From: Hoeflea phototrophica DFL-43
Lineage (GTDB): Bacteria; Pseudomonadota; Alphaproteobacteria; Rhizobiales; Rhizobiaceae
Direction of reading: 5' to 3'
DNA length: 64,000 nt
NCBI RefSeq assembly: GCF_000154705.2
Contig: NZ_CM002917.1
Coordinates: forward strand, 824,461-888,460
The notes beneath the pieces were generated by a model. It worked only from the letters and a program-made list of their open reading frames with translations. It was not told the DNA's origin and made no database searches. Both the position numbers and the translations under genes were made by a program. Each line of letters opens with the position of its first letter. Within the stretch, counting starts at the first letter, position 1. Shown here piece by piece: positions 27,788 through 36,256 of the stretch.

Positions 27788-29101
27788 TTAGCGTCTGCTT
27801 TCGGGTATCAGGCCCCTGGGCGCAAACCGCAGTACCAGCAGCATGATCACACCCATCGCCATAAGACGCATATAGGCCGCACTGTCGAGCAAATGCAGGC
27901 GCAGCGGGTTAGCTTCATCCATGCCGGATGTCATCTGATCGATAAACCACAATCCAACAGGCTCTGCTTCGACCCAGAAAAACCATACGAGGAAGCCGCC
28001 AAGTACAGCGCCCCAATTGTTGCCCGAACCGCCAATGATCACCATTGCCCAGATCAGGAAGGTGAAGCGCAACGGATTATAGGTTCCCGGCGTGAATTGA
28101 CCATCAAGGGTCGTGAGCATGGCGCCCGCAATGCCAACCACGGCTGACCCCAGAACAAACACCTGCAGGTGTCGCCCCTTGACGTCCTTGCCCATGGCTT
28201 CAGCCGCGGTCTCATTGTCACGGATAGCCCGCATCATGCGGCCCCATGGAGACCGAAGCGCGGTTTCGCACAGAAACAAGAGGATGAGGAGAACGATGGC
28301 AAACAGGCCGGTATAAGCCAGCTTCACAACGATAGAGGACAGTTCGACCGCGCTCATTTCGAAATAGGCAGCCCATGATTGGAACACGGGCGATTGCTGT
28401 ATTTCTACCTCGTAGGGAACAGGATAGGGGCGCGGCAGGCCAGTAACGTTTTTCACGCCCCGCGTCAGCCAGTCCTCGTTCTTCAGGACAGCAATGATGA
28501 TTTCAGAGATGCCGAGCGTTGCAATCGCCAGATAGTCCGAGCGCAGGCCCAGCGAAACCTTGCCAATAAGCCAGGCCGCACCGCCAGCGAAAAGGCCACC
28601 GACAAGCCAAGAGACTATGATGGGGAGCCCAAGGCCGCCAAGATATCCGGTCGCGGCGGAATCGATGCTCTCGATCGCTTCGACAGCAGGGTCGAAGAAG
28701 TAGCGCGCGCCGAAGTACCCGCAAACGGCGATGATCGTCACCAGAACGCTTCGCCGTCGCCCTTTCATCGTTTTGTACACCCACACGATCAGGGCGATGG
28801 TCACGGCAACAACAGCGATTGCAACCATTATTCCGGGTCCGCCAACAGCTATGGTTGCCGAAACGGGCTCCATGGAAACCAGCACCGCGGCAACTCCGCC
28901 AAAGGCTGCAAATCCCATGATTCCAACGTTCAAGAGGCCCGCATAGCCCCACTGAATGTTGACGCCCAGCGCCATGATGGCGGAGATCAGGCAAAGGTTG
29001 AGAATGGCAAGCGCAAGCGACGGGCTCTGGACCACGCCGACAGTGACAAGCAATATGGCCATAAGGGCAAAGAGCGACGAAATTCGGATGCTGTTGCTCA
29101 T
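27788..29101 (-). CDS. livM: Branched-chain amino acid ABC transporter permease LivM
   Basis: A 437-residue permease, longer than most LivM because of an extra hydrophobic and basic segment near residues 85-135 (WVYKTMKGRRRSVLV). The family core is visible as LGVNIQWGYAGLLNVG, LRSDYLAIATLGISEI and SPWGRMMRAIRDNETAAEAMGKDV. The ATGA overlap with livH is typical of this operon. It is the last gene. It transports leucine/isoleucine/valine or related amino acids; the exact substrate is not evident. Confidence 0.87.
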   Translation of the reverse strand: MSNSIRISSLFALMAILLVTVGVVQSPSLALAILNLCLISAIMALGVNIQWGYAGLLNVGIMGFAAFGGVAAVLVSMEPVSATIAVGGPGIMVAIAVVAVTIALIVWVYKTMKGRRRSVLVTIIAVCGYFGARYFFDPAVEAIESIDSAATGYLGGLGLPIIVSWLVGGLFAGGAAWLIGKVSLGLRSDYLAIATLGISEIIIAVLKNEDWLTRGVKNVTGLPRPYPVPYEVEIQQSPVFQSWAAYFEMSAVELSSIVVKLAYTGLFAIVLLILLFLCETALRSPWGRMMRAIRDNETAAEAMGKDVKGRHLQVFVLGSAVVGIAGAMLTTLDGQFTPGTYNPLRFTFLIWAMVIIGGSGNNWGAVLGGFLVWFFWVEAEPVGLWFIDQMTSGMDEANPLRLHLLDSAAYMRLMAMGVIMLLVLRFAPRGLIPESRR

Positions 29102-30108
29102 ACCGATTGCCCCCTGAAGATGCCGGTTGGACGCACCAGAAGAACCACCACGAGAATGACGAATGACACCGCGAATTTGTACTCGGTGGACAGCAACTGC
29201 ACCAGGCCGTCGGGCACATAATCACCCGGTGTGAGATAGGTGAGAACTCTCTTGTAGGCGAAGGTGACCGTGATCTCCGAGAACGCAATGACGAAGCCAC
29301 CGGCAACAGCGCCAATCGGGCTTCCCAGCCCGCCAACAATCGCTGACGCGAAGATCGGCAAAAGCAATTGCAGATAGATGAATGGCTTGAACGTCTTGTC
29401 CAGACCATACATGGTGCCCGCAATCGTCGCCAGCGCTGCAGCCAATGTCCATGCAATCAGGACGACCCGCTCAGGGTTGACACCGGACAGCAGAGCCAGG
29501 TCCTCATTGTCGGAATAGGCGCGCATGGATTTGCCGGCGCGTGTCCGGTTGAGAAACCAGAACAGCGCGGCAACACAGATCAGCGTTACCACGACAGTGA
29601 TGCCCTGTGTCGTGCGCAGTGCGATACCTTCGTCCAGGCCCGACCATTCCCTGAATTCACGTGCCGTGAAGATGAAGCGGGCGCCATCTCCCATATTGCG
29701 GTCGTCCGGCCCGATGATGAAGCGGATGAGCCCGCTGTAGAAAAACATCACGGCAAGCGACACGATCAGAAAAATGACTGGCGGTGATTTCTTGGCGCGA
29801 TGGAACCGGTACACGATGCGGTCGGTTCCCAGCGCCAGCAAGACAGTACCCAGTATGCCAAACGGCAATGCCAACAGCTCAGTGGGCAAAAAGCCCAGCG
29901 AAATGCCTTGTGCCTGCAAAAACCACGTCACCAGGATGACCGTCATGGTGCCAAACGCCATCATTTCGCCATGGGCGAAATTTGAGAACCGCAAGATGCC
30001 GTAGATCAGCGTCACACCCAGAGCACCAAGCGCAAGCTGTGAGCCGTAAGCAAGCGCCGGAATGACGAGAAAGTTGGACAGCAACGCCAGAGCGTTCAAG
30101 ATTTCCAT
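29098..30108 (-). CDS. livH: Branched-chain amino acid ABC transporter permease LivH
   Basis: A 336-residue permease with about eight transmembrane helices. Landmarks are GVTLIYGILRFSNFAHGEMMAFG, TRAGKSMRAYSDNEDLALLSGV and the C-terminal LLVRPTGIFRG. I choose ATG 30108; TTG 30117, overlapping the livF stop, is possible. It pairs with LivM in the membrane channel. Confidence 0.88.
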   Translation of the reverse strand: MEILNALALLSNFLVIPALAYGSQLALGALGVTLIYGILRFSNFAHGEMMAFGTMTVILVTWFLQAQGISLGFLPTELLALPFGILGTVLLALGTDRIVYRFHRAKKSPPVIFLIVSLAVMFFYSGLIRFIIGPDDRNMGDGARFIFTAREFREWSGLDEGIALRTTQGITVVVTLICVAALFWFLNRTRAGKSMRAYSDNEDLALLSGVNPERVVLIAWTLAAALATIAGTMYGLDKTFKPFIYLQLLLPIFASAIVGGLGSPIGAVAGGFVIAFSEITVTFAYKRVLTYLTPGDYVPDGLVQLLSTEYKFAVSFVILVVVLLVRPTGIFRGQSV

Positions 30109-30113
30109 ATCAA

Positions 30114-30818
30114 TCAACCACCCAGAAACGCTTTGCGAACATCAGGGTCATTCAGCAGCGCTTCACCCGTGTTCGTGTAGAGATTTGCCCCCTGAGCAAG
30201 CACATAGCCCTTGTCGGCAATGTTCAGCGCCTGTTTGGCGTTCTGTTCGACCATCAGAATGGCAATACCGCTGCGCGCAATCTCGATGATCCGGTCAAAA
30301 AGCTCGTCCATCACGATCGGTGAAACACCGGCTGTGGGTTCGTCGAGCATCAGCACTTTTGGCTGTGTCATCAACGCGCGCCCGACCGCAACCTGCTGAC
30401 GTTGGCCACCGGACAATTCACCGGCGGGCTGGTTCCGTTTTTCCTTCAGGATCGGGAAAAGGTCAAAAACCTGGGCCATCGTATCGCGGGCATCATCGGT
30501 GCGGATGAATGCGCCCATCTCGAGATTTTCCTCGACAGACATCGAGCGGAAGACGTTGTTGTTCTGCGGCACAAATCCCATGCCCTTTTGCACGCGCGCT
30601 TGCGGGCTCAAAGATGTGATGTCTTCGCCCTCCATTGTCACCTTGCCGGCGCGCAGATCAAGCATCCCGAAAACGGCCTTCATTGCGGTGGACTTTCCGG
30701 CGCCGTTGGGACCCACGACAACAGCAATTTCACCGCGCTCAACGCCGATCGTGCAATTGTGCAGAATATCGGCTGCCCCATAGCCGCCGGTCATGTCTTT
30801 TCCCAGCAAGAAGCTCAT
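30114..30818 (-). CDS. livF: Branched-chain amino acid ABC transporter ATP-binding protein LivF
   Basis: A 234-residue ABC ATPase with Walker A GPNGAGKST, signature LSGGQRQQ, Walker B VLMLDEPT and a late VEQNAKQAL (H-loop variant typical of LivF). It overlaps livG by 4 bp. It is one of two different ATPases of this transporter class. Confidence 0.9.
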   Translation of the reverse strand: MSFLLGKDMTGGYGAADILHNCTIGVERGEIAVVVGPNGAGKSTAMKAVFGMLDLRAGKVTMEGEDITSLSPQARVQKGMGFVPQNNNVFRSMSVEENLEMGAFIRTDDARDTMAQVFDLFPILKEKRNQPAGELSGGQRQQVAVGRALMTQPKVLMLDEPTAGVSPIVMDELFDRIIEIARSGIAILMVEQNAKQALNIADKGYVLAQGANLYTNTGEALLNDPDVRKAFLGG

Positions 30819-31603
30819 TGCACTGCGGCTTTCGCTGGTTTGTTTTTGAGCCCCGTGCCCAGATAGGCTTCGATGACCTCTTCATTTTTCTTGATGTCTT
30901 CGGCAGTGCCTTCCGCCAGAACGGTGCCTTCGGCCATGCAGATAACCGGGTCGCAAAGCCGCGAGATGAAGTCCATGTCGTGTTCGATCATGCAAAATGT
31001 ATAGCCGCGCTCTCGATTGAGGCGCAGAATCGCATCGCCGATCGTGCCAAGCAGCGTGCGGTTCACGCCTGCGCCAACTTCATCCAGAAAAACGATTTTC
31101 GCGTCCACCATCATGGTGCGGCCAAGCTCGAGCAGCTTCTTCTGTCCTCCAGACAGATTGCCCGCGAGTTCATCGGCAACATGGGAAATCTCCAAAAACT
31201 CGATGACTTCCTCGGCCTTGGCGCGGTTTTTTTCTTCTTCGCGTCGGACCAGGCCTGGCTGTGTCCAGGCTTTGAAAAGTGTTTCACCTGACTGGTGCGG
31301 TGGCACCATCATTAGGTTCTCGCGCACGGTCAGCGTCGAAAACTCATGGGCGATCTGAAATGTTCGAAGCACGCCTTGTGCAAAAAGCTCATGTGGGGAG
31401 AGCCCGGTTATGTCCTTGCCATCGAGCAGAACGCGCCCGGAAGTGGGGCGGTAGTGCCCTGCAATCACATTGAACAATGTTGTCTTGCCCGCGCCATTTG
31501 GGCCGATCAAGCCGGTGATCGAACCGGTTCTGATCGTCAGAGATGCATTGTCAACCGCACGGATGCCGCCAAAATTCTTGTGCAGATTTTCAACTACAAT
31601 CAA
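30815..31603 (-). CDS. livG: Branched-chain amino acid ABC transporter ATP-binding protein LivG
   Basis: A 262-residue ABC ATPase. The open frame extends back to 31753, but that part contains the hairpin terminator at 31641-31664. TTG 31603 with GAGAG upstream, giving MIVVENLHKNFGG, is therefore the likely start. Walker A is GPNGAGKTT, the signature LSGGQKK and Walker B IVFLDEV. Family LivG proteins usually have LDEP(A/N); here the sequence is LDEVGAGVN, as seen in a rhizobial subgroup. It overlaps livF by 4 bp. Confidence 0.85.
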   Translation of the reverse strand: MIVVENLHKNFGGIRAVDNASLTIRTGSITGLIGPNGAGKTTLFNVIAGHYRPTSGRVLLDGKDITGLSPHELFAQGVLRTFQIAHEFSTLTVRENLMMVPPHQSGETLFKAWTQPGLVRREEEKNRAKAEEVIEFLEISHVADELAGNLSGGQKKLLELGRTMMVDAKIVFLDEVGAGVNRTLLGTIGDAILRLNRERGYTFCMIEHDMDFISRLCDPVICMAEGTVLAEGTAEDIKKNEEVIEAYLGTGLKNKPAKAAVQ

Positions 31604-31630
31604 CAGTTCACTCTCAATCTTGGAGCTGAC

Positions 31631-31664
31631 AATACAAAAACTGCCCGGATTGAAATCCGGGCAG
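31631..31664 (-). terminator. Hairpin terminator/attenuator between livK and livG
   Basis: On the minus strand CTGCCCGGAT and its exact complement form a 10-bp stem with a 4-base loop (31641-31664). TTTTTGTATT follows (31640-31631). This is a typical Rho-independent terminator 18 bp after the livK stop. Partial read-through would give less transporter than binding protein. Confidence 0.88.
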
Positions 31665-31682
31665 TTCGAGTTCTGGAAGCGA

Positions 31683-32873
31683 TTAGCGGAACTTCGCTGT
31701 CGTGATCTTGCCACCGTCCACAAGGATTTCGCGGAACGAGCCGGCGCTTTCACCGGCGCCGATCAGCTCGACATTTGTTGCGCCAACATAGTCGATGTCC
31801 TTGCCTTCAGCCAAAAGCTCGAGAGCCTTGCCAAGTTCACCCGGCAGGATTTTCTCGCCTGGTGCGTTGGCAACGTCCATGACTTTGGACTTGAAATCGG
31901 CGCTGTTAGAAGAACCGGCAGCCTGCATGGCGAGCATGATCAAAGCCGCGGCGTCATAAGATTCACCGACATAGGCATCGATCTTGATGCCTGCGCCTTC
32001 TGCCATCTTGTTGAACATGGCCGCGCCTTCACTGTCGGTGCCTGCGATCGTGCCGTAGGAGCCGTTCAGGCCATCGCCGATCGATGCCGGCAGGGAATCG
32101 CCCACCATGCCGTCGGGAAGAACGAAGGTTTCAAAAGCACCCGAGTCGAGTGCCGCCTGAATGATGCCCTTGCCGCCCTGATCAAGGTAGCCGGCAACGA
32201 TCAAGACATCTCCGCCAGCCTGAGCCAAAGCGCCGACTTCAGCGGAGTAATCGCCTTTTCCATCTTCATGAGAAGAATCGATGGTGATCTTGATGCCGGC
32301 TGCCTCAGCATTGGTTTTGATGCTCTCAGCCAGACCCTTGCCGTAGTCGTTGTTTGTGTAGGTCAACGCGACCGATGTGACACCCTTTTCCTTCAGCACG
32401 TCTGCAAGCACCTGGCCCTGGCGGGCGTCGGACGGCGCTGTGCGGAAGAACAAGCCGTCATCTTCCGCATCCGAAAGAGCAGGGGATGTTGCAGATGGGG
32501 AGATCATCACGATGCCATTTGGCCGCGCAACGTTCTGCAGGATGGCGCCGGTCACACCGGAACAGTCAGCGCCAAAAATCGCGCTCACATTGTCGGATGT
32601 GATCAGACGTTCGGCAGCTGCAGAGGCGGCTGCAGCGTCAACACAAGTCGAGTCGCCACGCACAGGCGTCACAGTCGAACCGCCAAGGAATTTTCCGCTG
32701 TCGGAGACTTCCTTCATGGCCAATTCGCCACTTGCGCCCATGCCTGGCGTCAAGGATTCGATAGGTCCGGTGAAACCAAGGATGACGCCGATTTTGACGT
32801 CCTCAGCGGAAGCAGCACTTGCCATAAGGACCGCTGTCAGCGCTGTTGTGATTAGAAGGTTTTTCACTCTCAT
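31683..32873 (-). CDS. livK: Branched-chain amino acid ABC transporter substrate-binding protein LivK-type
   Basis: A 396-residue periplasmic binding protein (Peripla_BP_6). ATG 32873 has AGGAG directly upstream; a longer frame to 32903 is rejected. The signal peptide is residues 1-23 (ending SAASA). The mature protein begins EDVKIGVILGFTGP, and ALTYTNNDYGKGLAESIK marks the second lobe. It is the first gene of livKGFHM, separated from livG by a terminator. The ligand cannot be fixed from sequence; amides or branched-chain amino acids are most likely. Confidence 0.88.
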   Translation of the reverse strand: MRVKNLLITTALTAVLMASAASAEDVKIGVILGFTGPIESLTPGMGASGELAMKEVSDSGKFLGGSTVTPVRGDSTCVDAAAASAAAERLITSDNVSAIFGADCSGVTGAILQNVARPNGIVMISPSATSPALSDAEDDGLFFRTAPSDARQGQVLADVLKEKGVTSVALTYTNNDYGKGLAESIKTNAEAAGIKITIDSSHEDGKGDYSAEVGALAQAGGDVLIVAGYLDQGGKGIIQAALDSGAFETFVLPDGMVGDSLPASIGDGLNGSYGTIAGTDSEGAAMFNKMAEGAGIKIDAYVGESYDAAALIMLAMQAAGSSNSADFKSKVMDVANAPGEKILPGELGKALELLAEGKDIDYVGATNVELIGAGESAGSFREILVDGGKITTAKFR

Positions 32874-33320
32874 ACTCCTCAATAGGGCAAAAATTCGTCC
32901 CAATTTGAACTGATATCCGCCGCACGGGTTTCAGCATAGCGGGAATTTTGCACGCGTCGATTTTTTTTTCAAATCACCGTCCGGCCAAGGCAATGAGCAA
33001 GCCCTTCGGAGAGTTTCATTCAGGCATCAGAAAAAGGGGAGTAGGCAAAAGGTAAATTGGGCGCGTCAAGGATCAGTGGCCCCAGGAGAAAAGCCGCACA
33101 GTGGCCGGATGTGAACGAGAGATCGAAAAAAATGAGAACCACAACAGAGTGGAGACCCCGGGCGTTCAACCTTAGGGGAAATCGCCACGTTCAAGCATAT
33201 CTGCCAAAGGCAGCATAGCTTTAGCGCACGCGGTTGTTCACAACGCGCCAGTTGGAAAAGCCCTGCACTGGGCCGCTTGATCAGGATTGTTGGCTGTTGC
33301 CAGCTCCCGTTTCAAATCAG
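32874..33320. other. 447-bp intergenic region: livK promoter side and end of the radical SAM gene
   Basis: No gene is visible. The region must hold the livK promoter. It contains a run of nine T (32961-32969), which reads as A on the livK strand, and a weak CCAC/GTGG hairpin followed on the minus strand by a T7 run (about 33127-33149). That hairpin could end transcription from the radical SAM gene. No clear promoter can be fixed. Confidence 0.4.
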
Positions 33321-35024
33321 TCAAGCCGAGGCGAGTTCCACCTCGGCCATCGCGGGCACTGTGCTTGCCTGGGCTGCTTTCCCGCTGGTGATGGCGTCGA
33401 TAATTCGCGGATAGTCGCAGCCGTGCTTGTCGGCAAGCGTTTTCCACCAGTCGTCGGTCTCGAAAACCTCCCGCGCCGCATTGGCGTGCTTCAGTGCCAG
33501 ATCCCGCTCACCGAGCGCCGCGTGGCACTGACCGACATAGAGATGACCGAAAGCGTGGTCGGGATATTTGTCGACAACGTTTTTCATGTAGTGCAGCGCG
33601 ATGTCGTAACGCCCGATTTTCATATTGTGGTTTTCGACAAAATTGACCCGCAACTGGGTTTCGTAGGCAAAGGCCTCAAGCTTCACGGGATCGATTCCCG
33701 GAGCCCGTATAACTGACTTCGTCGCGACGAAATTCTCATTGGCTGTGTTTTCGATGTATCCGTTTTCAACACAGATATCGTAGAGTCGGCTGCCGAAGAT
33801 CGGGATCGCCAGATAGATATGGATCCAGTCAAACCCGTTCTCGAGCAGCATTTCGAGCGTTTCCTGCCGGTGTTCGTCCTGCTCGCCAGGTAGACCGGTG
33901 ACGATGAAAACATGGGACCGCACGCCGTGCTTGCGCAGCGCCTCCACCGCGGGCTTGATCAGCTTCTTCTTCAGTGGTTTTTTAATGATGTTGTTGAGCA
34001 CATGGTCCGAGCCGGACTCGACGGCAAGCGCGACGGCCGAGACGCCTGCCTCGGCCAGCAGTTTCGCCATCTCGTCGTCAATCGCGTAAACCGCGGCGCC
34101 ATTCGGGAACTCGCATCGGATCCCGAGTTTCGCCAGTTCCCGAAGCAGACGCCTGGCGCGATCCTTGTCGTGAAAGAAGTGATCATCCTCAAGCATGAGA
34201 ACGGTCATGCCGAATTCATCGCGCATGCGCTTGGCGTCCGCCACAACGCGTTCGACCGACATGAAACGGACCTCGCGGCCATGCAGGGACGGGTTGGAAC
34301 AGAACACGCAGAGAAATGGACAGCCGCGGGAGGTGTGGATTGCCATTTCCCGCTTAGGCTGGTCGGTGTAGCGCTTGTCGATGCCGCGCTGATTGTAATT
34401 GTCCAGATCGATGATCGAATAGTTCATCGGCGGGATGTCATCGAGATCGGCGATGAAATCATGTGCAGGGAATTTCCCGCGCTCGATACCGGCCCGATCA
34501 ATCCAGGAGCGGTGGGTCGCGATCACTTGCATCGGGTCGTCTGAATCGATCAGCGTCTTGAGCGGAAGTTCACCCTCACCCTTGCAGATGGCGTCGAGAT
34601 CCGGGCAGGTTTCGAGCATCAGCTTGTAGGCGGCTGAAGGCAGTCCTCCGCCGGCAATGGTAAGGATCGCCGGGTTGAAATCCTTGACACCCTTTACCAG
34701 GCTCTGGATGTAGCCGGACGATGAATTGAACAGCGCAGAGACGCCGACGATATCGGGTTCGAAATCTTCCAGGACCGCCTGCAGCTCGGCATTGAAGACT
34801 TCCTGGTGCGCTTCCACCGTCTGGGTTTCCACCAACCGCTTCAGCGTCACATTGAGATCGACCAGCCGCATTTCGCCCAACTGCTCGCAATGCTTGGTGA
34901 GATAAGCCTGCATCGACAAAATTCCGTAAGGAATGGTGAAGGCGGGCAACACGGCGGCACGATGCTTGTCGAGATAGTCGTTCGCGTTGAAATAGGGTGG
35001 AATGATAAAGAGCAGTTTTTTCAC
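33321..35024 (-). CDS. Radical SAM enzyme with N-terminal B12-binding-type region and C-terminal TPR-like tail
   Basis: A 567-residue protein from GTG 35024 with GGGAG upstream. Residues 1-160 resemble the B12-binding fold of this superfamily (PDIVGVSALFNSSSGYIQSL), but no DxHxxG cobalt-ligand motif is seen. The radical SAM core carries Cys235, Cys239 and Cys242 (CPFLCVFC) for the 4Fe-4S cluster. Residues about 480-545 read as a TPR-like helical pair (HLYVGQCHAALGERDLALKHAN). It is the last gene of the minus-strand side of the cluster. It may methylate or rearrange a sugar or lipid; the substrate is unknown. Confidence 0.8.
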   Translation of the reverse strand: MKKLLFIIPPYFNANDYLDKHRAAVLPAFTIPYGILSMQAYLTKHCEQLGEMRLVDLNVTLKRLVETQTVEAHQEVFNAELQAVLEDFEPDIVGVSALFNSSSGYIQSLVKGVKDFNPAILTIAGGGLPSAAYKLMLETCPDLDAICKGEGELPLKTLIDSDDPMQVIATHRSWIDRAGIERGKFPAHDFIADLDDIPPMNYSIIDLDNYNQRGIDKRYTDQPKREMAIHTSRGCPFLCVFCSNPSLHGREVRFMSVERVVADAKRMRDEFGMTVLMLEDDHFFHDKDRARRLLRELAKLGIRCEFPNGAAVYAIDDEMAKLLAEAGVSAVALAVESGSDHVLNNIIKKPLKKKLIKPAVEALRKHGVRSHVFIVTGLPGEQDEHRQETLEMLLENGFDWIHIYLAIPIFGSRLYDICVENGYIENTANENFVATKSVIRAPGIDPVKLEAFAYETQLRVNFVENHNMKIGRYDIALHYMKNVVDKYPDHAFGHLYVGQCHAALGERDLALKHANAAREVFETDDWWKTLADKHGCDYPRIIDAITSGKAAQASTVPAMAEVELASA

Positions 35025-35089
35025 TGGTCAGACTCCCGGTGCGCGGCTGGACCAATTGTCGCCGCCTATGGTCGGTTTATGAACAGTCA

Positions 35090-36256
35090 TCATAGACGCC
35101 CCTCGAGCAGTGGAATCGGAAACATCATCGTGTTGAGTATGTCATAATACTCTGCTGCTGATGTAGCGCCGCCAATCTCCATGTCCATCTTGAGATCTTT
35201 CTCGTGAAGCCCGACAAAATGCGGGAGGTCGGAGCGATGCTTGTATTTTGGATCAAATGACGCAAGAGCCTCCTTGCCACGCCATTCAATGATTGCCTTC
35301 CGATAACCTTCCTTGCGTTCTTCAAAGAGCGCGCGATCAAAGTGCCCTTCGCAGTTCCGAGCGCAGGCTTTGATGAAGTTGTCTTCCCACCCGGTGATTT
35401 CGATCCCCTGCTCCTGTTTGAACGCTTCGATCACATGGCCAATCTGTGCCGTGAGTCCAAGCTCCACAGGAAACGGGAAATTCGAGGCTTCCATGTGGCC
35501 GTCCATTTCAGTGCGGAAGACCTTGAACAACTCCTTAGCTGCGTTCGCATCGCGCAAGCCCATGCTGTTTGATGCCTTGCAGGCGCCAAATACCGACATC
35601 GGGCGCTCAAAATACACAAAGGCGCTGGCCACCATAAGCGTTCGGCAGATGTTGTCGTAATCGACAATCGGATGGCCGAAATACTGTCCAGTGAAGGTAT
35701 CGCGGATATCGTCGAGCAGAGCCCGTTTGACCGCACCGTGATAGACACCATATGGACAACTTGGACGGTCAGATGCCTCTTGCCAGAAGAACAGCTTGCG
35801 GATCATGTCTTCCTTCTTGAGACCCACCAGATGGCTTCCAGTCGGCATGGTGGTGTTTTCGCGGCCTGTACGGGCGTCTGGCCAGGTGAAATAGAGCCGC
35901 CCCCAGGTCAGCGTGTCGACATTGGGGACTCTGGACATGGTGACCCGAAGCACTTCGCACAATTCGGGGTCGAGATAGTCATCATCCCCAATGAAACTGA
36001 TCCATTCGCCGGATGTTTGAGGAACCATACGCTCCCAGTTGGCCCTCATCGACAGGACTTGGTCTTCCGGTGGCAGCAACTTCAGACGGTGATCAGCCGC
36101 TTCGGCGGCAAATTGTGCCAATGGGGCTGGGTCGTCAGAGTTGTCTGCGAGAACCACCTCGAAGTCTTGCCGTTCCGACATGAGCATCGCCCGCACCGCA
36201 GATATGGCGTAAACCTGCCGGTTGCGGGTTGGTATGCAAATGGACAGCATGGTCAT
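35090..36256 (-). CDS. Glycosyltransferase, family 2-like (paralogue A)
   Basis: A 388-residue GT-A fold enzyme. The N-terminal strand SICIPTRNRQVY, the nucleotide-sugar Asp in LADNSDDP and the metal-binding IGDDDYLDPE are visible. The later RPSCPYGVYHGAVKRALLDDI segment is shared with the neighbouring gene at 36253-37473. Length and motif order show that the two are tandem paralogues. It overlaps its neighbour by 4 bp (ATGA). It is a soluble cytoplasmic protein with no transmembrane segment. Donor and acceptor are unknown. Confidence 0.82.
   Translation of the reverse strand: MTMLSICIPTRNRQVYAISAVRAMLMSERQDFEVVLADNSDDPAPLAQFAAEAADHRLKLLPPEDQVLSMRANWERMVPQTSGEWISFIGDDDYLDPELCEVLRVTMSRVPNVDTLTWGRLYFTWPDARTGRENTTMPTGSHLVGLKKEDMIRKLFFWQEASDRPSCPYGVYHGAVKRALLDDIRDTFTGQYFGHPIVDYDNICRTLMVASAFVYFERPMSVFGACKASNSMGLRDANAAKELFKVFRTEMDGHMEASNFPFPVELGLTAQIGHVIEAFKQEQGIEITGWEDNFIKACARNCEGHFDRALFEERKEGYRKAIIEWRGKEALASFDPKYKHRSDLPHFVGLHEKDLKMDMEIGGATSAAEYYDILNTMMFPIPLLEGRL

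Noticed and set aside
32961..32969. Run of nine T as a terminator
   Set aside because: It has no preceding hairpin and its orientation would serve the plus strand, where no gene ends.
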